This document shows positions 13,283-25,272 of a stretch of 64,000 nt of DNA, in pieces. Source of the DNA: Tretioscincus oriximinensis (taxonomy: Eukaryota; Chordata; Lepidosauria; Squamata; Gymnophthalmidae); NCBI GenBank assembly GCA_022410635.1, contig JAJVDF010000258.1:81416-145415 (forward strand), written 5' to 3'. The notes beneath the pieces were generated by a model. That model saw only the letters and a list, made by a program, of their open reading frames with translations. It searched no databases and was not told the DNA's origin. Positions within the stretch are counted from its first letter, which is position 1; every line of letters begins with the position of its first letter. A program made the translations under genes and the position numbers.

Positions 13283-13599
13283 TATTGGTTATGCGTTCCT
13301 TTCTATCAGGTTTTACAGTTTTATAAGCATGTCTTTATAGCATAGACATTAGTTTGTTATTCAGGAGAAAGGGACTACCATGATGTTTGTTAAGCACAAT
13401 ATTTTAGCAATTAAGAAAACTGAATCCTAGAAGTTCCATTGAACAGATAAGTACCAAGAGATTGTATGAATGATTCAAGAACTCACCAGACTTTCTAGAT
13501 TTTATTTCTTCAACCTAATCTGATGGTCCCATTTTGTTCGACTTCAGGAAGACACTGGTACATTTAAATATAGCTGAAGTCCATTTGTTCAAAACAACT
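13283..13599. other. unassigned
   Basis: Short spacer between the CR1 3' end and the next LINE tail. Nothing recognised. Confidence 0.5.
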
Positions 13600-13895
13600 G
13601 GTTCAGTGCAGAGTAACCACCACCTGGTCTTGCCACCATCCTTCCTCTCTTGTTGCTCCCTATTTATGGAATTTACTCCCCATTCACTTCCATCATGTCA
13701 CCACTCTTCCCTCCAAATTTTACCTCAAAGCACTTCTCTTCTCAAGCACTTCTCCCTTGTTTAAATCTGGGTCGATGTATTAATTCTTTCATTGTATTGT
13801 GGTGTTCATGTTTGATTTTTAATATTAATACGTAAACTGTATTTTTTCAATGCACAGCACTCTGCACATTGATAGTGCTATATAAATAAATGAAA
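13600..13895 (+). mobile_element. LINE 3' end (L2-like)
   Basis: Sequence resembling the C-terminal end of an L2-like ORF (rich in CTTCTC/CCTTG motifs) is followed by a 3' UTR ending 'gtgctatataaataaatga'. This is typical of L2-like elements in lizards. The frame is broken. Confidence 0.6.
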
Positions 13896-14699
13896 CAAGC
13901 AAACAAGCAAGCAAGTTCTGCTACATAGTTCAGAGGTACTCTTAAAAAAACACTGTTTTGGAATTGCTTTGCCGTATCCTGATTTCAGAAATTTGTTCAC
14001 CACATGAATCTTTTTTAATTTATCAAACACAAAAGAAAGAAGAATTCTTAGAATCCAAACATATATCCAGGTTACCTAATCTGGAATATCAGTCAACCAA
14101 TTTGAAAATCTTCTGACATTGAAAGGACAACATACCAGACTGATTTCCTTCCTCTGTGATTGAATCTATGAATAGCCACGCTTTGGGATTTAAACAGGAA
14201 GTGTCTTCCTTATTTTTAGTCTGCCCATTCGTCTCTAATTTTGCTTTCTTTTGTTGTGAATGTGTGACATGAAAAAAGATCTGATTTTTAAAAGCTAGCC
14301 ATTATGCAGATAAACACATCAACAGAATTTTAATGTGAGACACATTATCTGAAATAAATTGAGTAGCTGTATAGATTTCCGTGATGACTGACCAGAAGCA
14401 GCGTATTTAGAGATATAGTCTAAAGATATAATATAATGGAGCCCATTGTTGCCTTTAAGGATCAACTACTAAAGAATACCACATGTTTCTTTTATTGAAA
14501 TCAGATTCATCTTGATAGGGCAGGCATATGATTTTTTCTTGGTAAAGCAGTGACTTGCTAAACTAAAATTTTGATTCATCGTTATGATATTTCAAAATAA
14601 GAAAGTGAAATGATACTTGCCTGCTTCTCAGACTATGTTACACAAGACCTACTCATGGAAGTAATATTTGAAAACTATACCTGATCATGTGAACATAAT
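13896..14699. other. unassigned, no gene seen
   Basis: AT-rich, without recognised repeats or open frames of note. Confidence 0.5.
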
Positions 14700-14705
14700 T
14701 GATTC

Positions 14706-14812
14706 TGGCCACTACACCTTAGAAAGAATATTAGGGAACTGGAGAAGGTGCAAAAAAGGGCAACAGGAATGATCAAAGGGCCAGAACATCTCCCTTATAA
14801 GATGTCTCTAAA
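14706..14812 (+). mobile_element. CR1 LINE fragment
   Basis: The bases 'ctggagaaggtgcaaaaaag' and the following lines match the CR1 ORF2 C-terminal region also present at 40118-40190. The fragment is cut at both ends. Confidence 0.8.
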
Positions 14813-14989
14813 CTGGTTCCTGTCTGTGGATCCCCAGCTATTCTTACCATTGGAACCTTTAGGTCTAGGTGAGCTCTGAATCCTATACTGGGGAAACCCT
14901 TGGCGTGGCAGGCTGGGTCATGACAAATATTTTTGCTCTGCCATTGGGTATAGTTGTCACTCATTGTAACATCCATTCAATTCAATTCA

Positions 14990-15200
14990 ATTCAAAACAA
15001 ACAAACAAGATTAAATTAATAAATTGAATTAGTGAAAAATAAGGCGTCTCTGTCCTTGCCATAGTAGATCCTGGAATACAAAAGCCATATGAAAGCATCC
15101 AGCTCGAGGCTGGAAAATACCATCTGCATGGTGATGGTATTTTCCAGCTCAATCTCAACACCTTCCCCAAAACTCAGCTTCTGAGGCTTAAACTCCAAGA
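14990..15200 (-). pseudogene. short coding-like open frame, function unknown
   Basis: On the minus strand a frame of about 66 codons runs from just after a stop near 15208 down to 15016. Its composition looks protein-like (for example 'LSFGEGVEIELENT' and 'SRIYYGKDRDA'). No start or splice sites could be fixed, and I do not recognise the family. The DNA also holds a 16-bp perfect hairpin (15109-15124 with 15133-15148), which would be odd for ordinary coding sequence. It may be a piece of a retrocopy or an unknown transposon; chance is possible. Confidence 0.25.
15109..15148. repeat. perfect hairpin, 16-bp arms, 8-nt loop
   Basis: 'gctggaaaataccatc' (15109-15124) is exactly complementary to 15133-15148, with the loop 'tgcatggt' between. 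It lies inside the coding-like frame on the minus strand. Confidence 0.9.
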
Positions 15201-15611
15201 ATGAAAGTTCCTGACCTTAATGACTCTAGGAAACTAATTTCACAAGCACGGTAAGATGCAATGCTAAAATGGGTCCCCTGTATTAAACCAGAACACCTAT
15301 TGCCTAGTTCAATTCTACTGGCATACTGATGAATCTCCTTAATTGGTAATCCATATTTAGGCTTTCCAAATCCAGACTACACTCCTTGTGGTGAAGACAG
15401 CATCTATTATACTTATGACATACAAGTACTAATGTGTAACAAGGAGGCTCTTGGACCACTTCATAATGTGGCTCTTGGGAAAATGTAGAAAAACCTGTGG
15501 GCCCTTTCCATCTGAGACACTGCCCTGATATAAGGAGTCCATCTATGTGTGCTAGAATGGAATGTGGGACCTCATATCATGGTCCTTCTACACAGGAAAA
15601 GAATAAACAAA

Positions 15612-15760
15612 AGCTGCATCCACACACCGCTTATTCATTCCACTATAATTGAATATTCCACAATAAAGCATGGATATTCTGGAATAAACCACTCCACACC
15701 ATGCTATATTATGAATTATCCAAGTATAGTGGAATAAATAAGTGATGTGTGGATGCAGCC
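15612..15760. mobile_element. palindromic MITE, Harbinger-like
   Basis: The arms 15613-15648 and 15725-15759 are near-perfect inverted repeats beginning 'gctgcatccacaca'. A related, more degraded element lies at 48155-48280, and a one-ended piece at 37438-37483. A tag-like TAG follows the right end but no clear left duplicate was seen, so the superfamily is tentative. Confidence 0.65.
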
Positions 15761-16664
15761 TAGGTCAAAATGCCCATAATGTTGCCTAGTCTGATCTGCC
15801 AGCATGTTCAATATGGTATGACATACCAAAGATGTAACCAAGATCCTTTCAATACATTGGTTTTCTGCACTGAATTATTAACAGCTATGAGACTGGTTGT
15901 TGTTGTTTTGGCTATTGCTTTGTTTTAGATAAATAATTAGACTCTATAGCAGGAAGAGAAAAGTGTTGGAAAACTCATATAACCTGGCATTTATTATTAA
16001 AATGTGTATTCAGTCAGGTAAAAATTCTGGGAATGCAATATAAGTTTTATAAAACATAATAAAAGTATAATTTTTATGACAGTTATTATTATTTAACAGG
16101 AAAACATTAAAAAGAGAAAATGGCGTAAATCCCTGCATCTTTTAAAAATTCTGAACTACATATTATGTACATGAAGATGCAGTTCTGGTCAAATTATATC
16201 ACATTTTAATTATGCTATGAATGTGAATCTTTTTTGAAAATTGTTCACTTGTTCCTTGAAGTGTGCTTCAGGGGATACAATGTTAAAAGATACTTTGTAG
16301 GAGAAGTCACTGCTATAAATTCCTTCCCAGCTGGTGAGAAAAAAAGCTTCTGTATTAATACTATGGGGCATTGTAATAATAGAAATGGAAAGGTTTTGAA
16401 AGCAGAACTTGTTTTTATCTTCTCTTAGAAAGCAGTAGAGAAGCATCCTAGGAATAGCACTTTCCCCCACCTTCTAACCATGGCTGGTATGATTATAAAA
16501 CAAAAGCTCCAGAAAAACTCCATTGAGGAAAGCAGAAGTAACTGAAGTATCATTTGATTCATCAACTAGCCCAGCAGAAAAAGATTTTTTTATACCAATA
16601 GAATAAGCATGTTGCCTGAGTTTAATGCAACTGGTGTCCTAGCGTATTCTCCCCCCCCCCCCCC
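15761..16664. other. unassigned, no gene seen
   Basis: AT-rich. Overlapping frames at 16210-16470 (minus) and 16234-16428 (plus) are unremarkable. A C run of about 14 bases ends the stretch at 16651-16664. Confidence 0.5.
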
Positions 16665-16850
16665 ATGTCATTCCTTCCTTATTCTATGTTGCTCCTTCCC
16701 TGTTCCTGCTGCTGTGCTGGACCAGGTTCCATGGCAACCACGGTTGGCCTGGTCTTGGCTTTAGTACATTGATCACATCACTCCAAGCCCTGGGATTTAC
16801 CAAATATTGTCCAATCGCAGACCCTTTAGGGATTATTTTGACTCAAATTA
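16665..16850 (+). repeat. unclassified dispersed repeat, copy 1
   Basis: This block matches the reverse complement of 36222-36400 over roughly 180 bases. Shared landmarks include 'ttccatggcaacca', 'cactccaagccctgggattt' and 'ccaaatattgtcc'. The two copies differ by scattered substitutions, as expected of an old family. No termini or tail could be defined. Confidence 0.75.
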
Positions 16851-16860
16851 TATATAGAGA

Positions 16861-17100
16861 GATCTATTTTATTTATTTTTAATAAGATTTATATCCCATA
16901 GTTCACTTGAAGATCCCAGGGACAAATCACAACAGTAGATAAAATATATTTAAAAGCATTTTAAAAAATGTAATTTACCCTCTCTTCTACCATCCCTGAG
17001 TTGAAGACCTAGGTGAACAGATTTTAACCAGGATCTCAAAATCATAAAACATTGGCACTTGGCATAACTCTACTGGGAAGCTAGTCCACGGGCAGGGCTT
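16861..17100 (-). mobile_element. decayed LINE 3' end, antisense
   Basis: An A/T tail at the left (16864-16885) is followed by 'gatttatatcccatagttca', a common antisense layout of L2-type 3' ends. Further right, 'ctactgggaagctagtccac' resembles the distal L2 antisense segment. Confidence 0.45.
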
Positions 17101-20100
17101 TTTTCCTAAAAACAAAACAAAAAACTACCATTATCCTATTATTACAAATGTGTACCCTTATTTTAATTTTAACACATATATTAAAGCTTCAAAAATTTAC
17201 CAGTATGTGAATCACAATGAAAGCATAAAAAAGCCCTTATTGGGTGAAATCACACCCTGAAAAGATCAGGGACTTTAATAATTAGAACTAAAGCTTCTCT
17301 CTCCCCCCCCCCCCNCCCTTTGACTGCATCCCCCTGAATTAAATTAAGAGCCTTTCACATTTGTACATAGATCCAGAACTTATACTTTCATAAGTTAGTG
17401 GGTATTATTGAAGGTCCCTTTTAGCATGTTATTTTAACACTGACTTGGCTAGGATGCCCAAAATGAACTATAGAGGTATGTGGATCGCACTCTCTCATGG
17501 TATATACATAGAGGAACTTTTTCAGCAGTGCAAAAGAATCAGCAAAAATAAATAGCCCACTCTCTGATTCCTAAAGATCAGAAATATTTGTTCCAGTACT
17601 AGCTTTGAAGCTGGCACAGCTCCTAGGGACTGGCAGTAGGTAAGGAATGATGTGCAACAGGTTGTCCCAATATGTACGATCCTGCCTAATACCAACAGCA
17701 ACTCGTTTCATCTTGGGATGGATTGTGTACCCAGGCCTTCCTATCCAGTCCCAGAAATTAAAGATCAAGCACAGAAATGTCCTAAATGAAGTTAAAGGCA
17801 TGCTAACATTGAGAATAATTGTCTTTAAAACTAACAGTCACCAAGAAGCTATAGAGAAAGAGACCACTGATCCAGAATTGAACAAAAATGCAAGAAATAA
17901 TTCTAACTTTTCAAGTTAAAGCAATGAAGAAAAATGCAATTTTTCTTTTAGTCTTTATTAATACACTTAACATGCTAAATGGACAAAAACTGTGTCATAA
18001 TTGGAATGAGAAAAACTGTAAATCCTCTGTATAATAGGAAAGCCCAGAAATTTACTACTCCATTTATACTTAATGTAAAGAGAATGATAGAACATTTTAC
18101 ATTAAATACAATGTAAAAGGGCTTTAAAAAACCTTTCTTATCCAACTTATAAAATAAAAACTTGTATATCAAGAAAAATGTCTGAACATTAAACCTAAGC
18201 AAGTATAGTCCCCTGTTTAAGGTGAACATATAGATTTTTACATAACAAAGCACAAAAGATTTGAATGGAAATTATACATCTTGGGATGTTTGAAATTCTT
18301 ATTTGATTTACATTAACTATTTAAAGACTTCAAGGGGTTCAATCCTAAGTTAGGGTTGCCATAACCCTAGAGTCCAAAACTAAGACACAATTTACACTGA
18401 GAGAGAAAATTGCTTGGAAACAACCCCCAAGTTCAATCCCCAGCCTCTCTCCGGAAGTATGAAATAAGAAATCACTTCTGCACAGAGATGTCCCAGAAAA
18501 GTGCACATACAGTCAACCAGGGTGATACCCATGAAGCACCACTTAAATGCACCACTTGCAGACTACACTCACAGTGGTTTGCAAAAGCTGTTAAGAGTTT
18601 GACTCATATAAAGATGTGGTTATTGTGCATCATTGGTGGAAATAAGAAGGAAGGCACATAGCACTTTTCCACCTGCTGTTTCGAAGAAGCAAGTCTGAAG
18701 AAACAATTTCCTATTTGGATCGGGCTCAACGTATCAAAGAAGGCACCTGCTGCCCCCAAGAAAGTGTCAACTGACACTGCAGCTCATTTGCAGTGGTGGC
18801 ATTATCACCAACAAAAGGGTAGTTCTTGGAGCACATGTTTCCTCAAGTGCTTCCATTTGCTTCTGAAAAAAATGGTTTGTCACCCAGATGTAGAGATCTG
18901 TTCTTTTCCTGTTTCTTCAGAAGCCATTGTACAGGATTAGCAGAAATTCAGCCTCATTTCAAAGAATTCAACTAAAGTTTAGACTGAGCATTTTGATCCA
19001 TCTAGGAGAGCAAAAGAGAGCGAAAGAAAGAAATCATTATCTGGAATTAAAGAACAGAAATGCCATCAACTTCAAAGTTACACATCAATATAACACATAA
19101 AATAAATGTTTAGAGAACTGTTCTGCTTAAAAATAACAAATGATTTAAACTTCCTTATTAAGACCTTCAACCAACATATGCTCAAATTCATGACCAAACA
19201 GGGAACAATCTTCTAGGACCAGCCAATTTTAATAGCTGTTTTTTCAAATTCATTTGTGACCTTTAGGCTATAAAAAGACAATTCTTAGTCTTTGGATTAG
19301 TGCTACAACACAGTCTTGCACTCCAATAAAAAGAAAAAAATTACATTGTATGAGAGTTAGATTATTTTTAACCTTTGAAAAAGATAAATAAAACTATATC
19401 TTAATTTTAAACAGAAGGGCCCAAAGCATTACAGGGGTGAGAGGGAGAAGGGAAACTGTGATGGAGTGGAAAGACGGTAGAAGTGTCAGAGAGGATGTGG
19501 AGGAAGAGGACAATTTTCAGAGCCAGGAGAAAATTTGGGGAGGTGGCTGAGGGTTTAAGGAGTTGGAGGGGTTGTGGAGGAGGCTTAAGGGGGAAATGGT
19601 GGTGGAGTTGCAGAAGCTATGCTCTGTAACTTTTCTGGTTGATCAGAGTTGCTCTTATTAATTTGATCTGAATGACTCCTGGACCCCAATAGAGGAGGCT
19701 TAGGGGCTGGTGAGGACTTAATTGCCCATTTCACCTTGGGCTTTTCACATTTCTATATCTCAGAAGAGAACTTCACAAGCTAGAGCAGATTGTGGCATGC
19801 TGCAAATGTGTGGAAAGGGACAATGATTTGGATATCATGCTGATAGCTACTTTGTCAAAGGAGCTTTGGTGTTTAAAATTAAATGTGATGCTTTTCTTAA
19901 GTCAATTGGTAAATGATGATCAAGTTGGTTAAAAGTGGTTGGTAATCCCAGCTAGAATGAAAAGAAGTAGAATATTTCATTTTGCTTTCAGCCTATTTTA
20001 ATTTTTCTTTATTCCACCTTAACCAGCATCACTAAAATTATGATTATTTTCTTTAAAGCTCACATGAAAAATGTGTAGCCGGTACTGTAGCTCTGCAACG

Positions 20101-20945
20101 TTTATAGCTTTCATCTAAGCTTCATTCTCTCTCCAAATTCAGAAGCATGAGATCTAAAAGTTTTATTTTCTCCCAAGTACACTCATTAGTCTGAGAGTTC
20201 ATAACTTATTTCAAACCAGAAGCCATAGACAGCAGATAGACATCCTTAGGAATTCATGCAACTTTGTTCTAGAAATCATGACATGTGACAAAACATAAAA
20301 ATATCTCCCCAGAATAACAATGCACAATAAAACTACTTTGTTAACTGAATGTGTGGCCACACTTCAAGTAAAATAGTAATAAAAATAAAAATAAATAACC
20401 CACAACTTTTAAAGAAAGAGAGTTGTGCACTTCTATGAGTCTTTGCTATTTCTAAACAGCTTTTTTGTTGTACACAGAACACACTAACATTCCTAAACCT
20501 ACACAAACATTTTAGTATGAATTGGTACTCTGTCTTTATTAACAGAAGGTTTGAACACTGTAATATAGGCCTAAAATTGCAGTCTGCAGTANGTGATTAA
20601 ACTGAGAAATACTTATAGCTACTGGGAATAAACACTAATAAGAAGAGAAAGTGCTCTATACACCAAAGGGTTATAAGATGAGATCAAAATATCTACTGTG
20701 GATCAAAACATTATTCAGAAAGATAAAAGAAATGACTTCAGCAGGAGATTTGACCATTCCCAATATTCCCAAATGATTTGCTGATAGTCTAATGATCTAC
20801 ACTAAGTTATTTCTAGGTGAGGTTTCCTTTTGCTCTTTCCAGTTTGCCTTGCTACGGTTAATGGTATTTCTGTGGAATGATAGTTGTTGTAACAACTATG
20901 ACTGCATAACTAATTCATAGAGGATTACCAGATGATACCTGCTTA
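17101..20945. other. unassigned, no gene seen
   Basis: No host gene recognised. Open frames overlap on both strands at 17571-17919 (76 and 90 codons) without any known domain. A C run with an N lies at 17303-17318. A purine-rich, G-heavy stretch occupies about 19430-19615. An N occurs at 20592. Confidence 0.5.
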
Positions 20946-21594
20946 CCCGTGAGTAGGGTTGCCATATGTCCTGGGAAGGAGGGACAATCCTGGTTTGGGG
21001 GACTAAAATATAGTCCCCTCCGGGTTTTAAGATAAAATCCAGGATTTTTACATTCCCTGATGATGCAAGATTTTAAAGGAAAAATGCAAGATTTTAAAGG
21101 AAAAGGAGCCGTCACAGCTGACAGCTGCAGCCTGAGCAATGCTTTCCGGTGTCCTGGAAGGAACCTTGGAGCGTGCCGTAGCTGCTCCAATGCTGGAGGC
21201 GGGATTTCGGACTGCTGTCAGGCAAAGCATGCCAACTCACCTCCAGCAAAGGAAAAACGCTTGGGTTTGTGATAAGAGAACAGCTGTTTTCCTGTCACAA
21301 ACCCAGGCATTTTTCCTCCGCTGGAGGCGGGTTGGCGCGCTTTGCTGGACAGCAGGTGTGAAACCCCGCCTCCAGCATTGGAGCAGCTATGCACACGCAT
21401 GCGTGCACACATGGACGCTTGTGGTGAGACAGGCAGAAGAGAGGTTCTGCCTGTCTCACTACAAGTGTCCGTATGTGTGTGCGTGTGCACGCGTGTACGT
21501 GTGTGTGTGCATGCGCGTGCACACACCACCACCACCACCACACCACCCCAGTCCCAGTTCTGGGCTGCCAAAATATGGCAGCCCTACCTGTGAG
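20946..21594. mobile_element. hAT-like MITE with nested hairpins
   Basis: The element is 20954-21586. Its ends are inverted ('tagggttgccatat' left; the right end is the complement with one difference). It is flanked by 8-bp near-duplicates, 'cccgtgag' (20946-20953) and 'cctgtgag' (21587-21594), which fit hAT transposition. Inside, about 105-bp arms (near 21178-21282 and 21285-21390) form a long imperfect hairpin. A second hairpin sits at 21423-21457 and a 21-bp tandem duplication at 21063-21104. It is much GC-richer than its surroundings. The long open frames over it are not genes. Confidence 0.8.
21473..21546. repeat. alternating purine-pyrimidine (GT/CA) tract
   Basis: A run dominated by GTGTGC/CACACA steps, ending in ACC repeats, inside the hAT-like MITE. 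Such sequence can adopt Z-DNA; that is a general property, not a shown function. Confidence 0.8.
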
Positions 21595-21974
21595 GCATCA
21601 CAGACGTGCAAGCTGAGACACAACCAGTCTCANCATTTACTAAGCCCAAGGCACATGTGCACTTTTGATTTAACTTCAGTCCTGAAGAATGACTAAATCT
21701 GGAAAAAGACAGATGGATTGAAAGTACATGTCTGACTCCAGTCCAAATAGTTTATTCAGCCATGACCAAATGGCATTGGAATTGGATTTAGGAAAGATAT
21801 TGAAATGGCCTAAGTAGTTTAAGAAGAACAAGTTACAAGAAGAAAAAGATTGTAGATAAAATAATAGGTAATTTTGTTAGCTAGTTAGTTATTTCACCTT
21901 TCAGTGTAAAATGTATTAGGATTTTTTGCATATTAAGTGCAAATAGGCACTATTCCTTGGAACTTTCTTATTCC

Positions 21975-23160
21975 ATAGGAACATAAGTGTTCACCTAGTT
22001 CAACATCCTCTCATACACCATTTCCTTCTGGGCATTCTCAAGCAGAAGATCATGTTCATGACTTGTTCATGGCTGTCTATAAGTGGCCTGGCCTCCATAA
22101 ATATTTGTAACACTTTCTTAAAACTATCGAAGCTAGTTAGCACCCCTTATTGATTCTAACTCACACCACCAAGATCTTCATAGAATATCCTTTGAATCAA
22201 AAGTTATATGATAGAGATTTTTTTCATTATTCACTTTCCTCACGCCATATATGATTTGATATATGTTAACCAGATTTCCTCTTAAATGGTGCATTTTGAG
22301 ATTGAAGAGGCCTAGACTTTGCAGCCTAATTTGTAAGGGAGCTATTCCAGCCACATGATCATTCTAGTTTGCCTTTTGCATTGGATTGACATTTTCACTG
22401 AGCTGTCCACTAAAGCCCCAATGCACTTTTTGTGTTTTGTCACGAAAAGTTCAGAAACCATCAATTTATAGTTGTTATTGGGGATCTTTGCCCCCGTTTA
22501 TTTTTTGCATTTATTAAGGTTGAAGCACATTGCAACTTCATTTTCCACTCACCCAGTACCTCAATATATTCATAATCTTTTTTCAGATTTTTCTATCCTG
22601 CAGAATTTTGTGTTGTCAGCCAGCACAAAGCTTACTCTTACATCTAGATTTATTTAGGAATAAATTTAAAAGTACACCTCCCAACCTGAAAGTTGTCCAC
22701 TTTGTTTCCTGTCCTTTAGGCAGATACAAATGTAAGACATGAGCTGTAGTCTTATTTCATAACTCATGACTTTTTAAAGCTGCTTTTCCTATCTAGACTT
22801 TTAGATAATAAAAGTAACCTTTATAATTTTTATCCATGTGATTGTTACTACTCTCAAAGAAAAAAGCACCTGCTATCTATGGCATCCCTTCCATTCAGGA
22901 GGTCTCTCAACAAGCCTTGACTGGAAATTGGAATAACAAAGATAGCAGATTTAAAAGATAGCAATTTAGAATGTTACAGCTGAATTTTTAAAACATACAC
23001 ATTTGAGATAGTCGATCCTTCTTGCCATCAACATAATCAGAATCTTTTGATTTCTTGGTTTGTGATAACTCCTTTGATTCTTTTAAAGTCAGTCAGTTAT
23101 AGATATTCTGCACATCTCTACTTTTGAGTTACATTTCCTCTCCCCCTTTGTCTTTCTGGC
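21975..23160 (-). mobile_element. old LINE relic, CR1/L3-like, antisense
   Basis: Several antisense segments of a CR1/L3-type element can be followed in order. 'aggcctagactttgcagcc' at about 22308 matches the antisense CR1 end seen at 55098. Later segments resemble the antisense reverse-transcriptase region of old vertebrate LINEs. Divergence is high and the borders are uncertain. Confidence 0.45.
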
Positions 23161-24344
23161 AACTGTGGACTTTTTCTTAAACTATAATAATGCTTTAGAG
23201 TTTTGCTGATTGCTTTATTAACTCATTATAATTCTCTTTCCTGGCTCCAGATTATTACTATTTATCATTGAGAGCCATTTTGTAGGTTTTCACTCTCCAT
23301 GCCACCCAACACCAAGTCTCATAATAAAAATCTGTGGTCCCTGACAACCTTCTGAAGTGCAACACAGGCTCAGGCACAATGTAATAGATTTTGAAATGTT
23401 ACTGACACAGTGGATTCAGTTACCTTATGAGAGACCTTCTTGTTGCCAATTCAGGCCATAGGTTGGTCTGGTTTTACAATTTCAGGCATGTCTCTTTTGT
23501 TTCCTCTTATTTAATGACTCTTCTGAGGCTAGAAAAATCCATGTTATGACAAATGATGTCATTTAATGGAGGTGGCAGCTTCATTAAATAGAAATCCAAG
23601 GAGTATGAGAGAAATTGCATCATACAAAAGTTGCATAGAAATGCATCTTTCTGAAATCTCAGCTTGGCGGAATATTAGGGCATAAAGGATGTAGCTTTCT
23701 CCCACTGCTAATCACATCTTACATGTTCCATTCACTGTGTCCAACTGAACTCAAATGAAGATATATTGCAGAGGGGCCCGGCTCAGGGATTTAGCTTTAG
23801 GCGAGGGAGAGCTGAAGAAAATAGTTTAGATAAACTGAATGTTCTTTGCCATGAGATTACTTGCTTTTTTGTGTCATTATTCAGTAGGTGCATCTAAAGA
23901 AAATTGGATCTGTACTATACTGGGGGTCCTCAATGAACAATCCTAATTACATAGAGGAGTTTGACTTAACACTCAGGCTTTTAAACTTGGCAAAGTGATC
24001 TGCTTGACAAAAATATGTACTTTTTATTCTTTGGAAAATGTCACATTGATAATGAAGAATTGATTACACTAACATTCAGCTATATCACATAATTATAGCT
24101 TCCTTTGTCACCCTGAAAACGTATGAATAAAAAGAAATTGAGTCCTGCCTGCCAGAGAACTCAGCATCATAGCACTGAGCTTTGCTCCTATCCATCACAG
24201 GTGATTCTGAACAATTGCATAAACTATAATCTGGAAGAGCAAGAAGAAGTTTAAGGATTTGTTTTGATAAACTATCTTGAAGATTTTTCTTTTAATTGTG
24301 GTTACATAATGGTTACATTATTCAGGATTCCCAAATAGTGACAG
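23161..24344. other. unassigned, no gene seen
   Basis: AT-rich sequence without recognised repeats or genes. Confidence 0.5.
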
Positions 24345-24712
24345 TAGCAACATTTGATAGAGAAGCAGCAGAATTGGAATATATTCACAAATTCCAGTCC
24401 ATCAACAAAAAGGTACTTAATAGACACAAGGATTTCTTGGCACACTATACATACTACAATACCAGATGATTTCCTAGTCCCTTGAAGGCATTCTTGGACT
24501 GATTTACTCTCCACTCTTCTGCATAGATTTGATTGATACACTTTACCTAGCTGTATCTCTTTCCTCCAGGCCCTTCTCTTTCCTTTAAGGAAATAATTGT
24601 ACTTGGCTTGCTTAATCGCTTCAACCACATGTACATGATGATTGTTGGCATTTCTTGCATTTAGTCACTGGCATTTGTCTCAAGAAGTAGACTTGTCTAT
24701 AAAAACTCATGC
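24345..24712 (+). mobile_element. Penelope-like relic, left part (split by a SINE)
   Basis: From 24359 the plus strand reads a short coding relic with 'ELEYIHKFQSINKK' and 'DFLAHYT'. The same peptide relic occurs at 56619 (plus) and at about 63022 (minus). About 220 bases further on, a degraded hammerhead-like block (24680-24710) matches the arms of the foldback elements elsewhere in the window. The sequence then breaks at the SINE insertion and resumes at 25273. The family name is inferred. Confidence 0.6.
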
Positions 24713-25184
24713 AGGCAAAAATGACTCAATTGCTAAGGAATCTGTCTCTCATCTGGGAGATGGGGTTTCGAAGCCCTGTGGGGAGGGGTGAGGACCTTCC
24801 ACTAGCCTGTAGCTCTAGCCAACCCAGCTATTCGAAAGCATGAATTGCAAAAAATTGCAATTGACTACAAGTAGATACATGGGAACCACCACAGCCTGGT
24901 GGGGAAGATAGAATGTAAGCCTTCAGGCATAATACCCTTGTAAACTGCTTTGAGTCCCTTTGACAGGCAAGGAAAGCGGGGTATAAGAACCCAGTTCTTC
25001 TTCTTTTTATTTTTATTTCTTCTTCTTCTTCTTCTTCTTCTTCTTCTTCTTCTTCTTCTTCTTCTTCTTCTTCTTCTTCTTCTTCTTCTTCTTCTTCTTC
25101 TTCTTCTTCTTNTCTTCTTCTTCTTCTTCTTCTTCTTCTTCTTCTTCTTCTTCTTCTTCTTCTTCTTCTTCTTCTTCTTCTTCT

Positions 25185-25216
<32 letters not shown>

Positions 25217-25220
25217 CTCT

Positions 25221-25252
<32 letters not shown>

Positions 25253-25272
25253 TTCTGTTCTTCCTCCTCCTC
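24711..25272 (+). repeat. tRNA-derived SINE, copy 2, with a giant (CTT)n tail
   Basis: The tRNA-like head starts near 24711. A B-box-like 'gggtttcgaagccc' lies at about 24764. The core continues to the 'gggtataagaacccagttc' 3' segment at about 24979. The tail then runs as (CTT)n to about 25255 with an N at 25112 and a few CCT interruptions. The SINE lies inside a Penelope-like element that continues on its far side. The 158-, 137- and 109-codon frames here are translations of the repeat, not genes. Confidence 0.88.
25018..25255. repeat. (CTT)n / (GAA)n expanded microsatellite
   Basis: About 240 bases of nearly pure CTT units, broken at an N (25112) and by CCT units after 25205. It is the homopurine-homopyrimidine tail of the SINE; other copies keep only a few units. 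Confidence 0.97.

Noticed and set aside
18410..18450. 'gttcaatccccagcc' as a tRNA gene B box
   Set aside because: No matching acceptor or anticodon arms could be drawn around it.
21139..21696. 185-codon plus frame and overlapping minus frames
   Set aside because: They cover the hAT-like MITE and its repeats, contain an N, and resemble no protein; the GC-rich hairpins explain the lack of stops.
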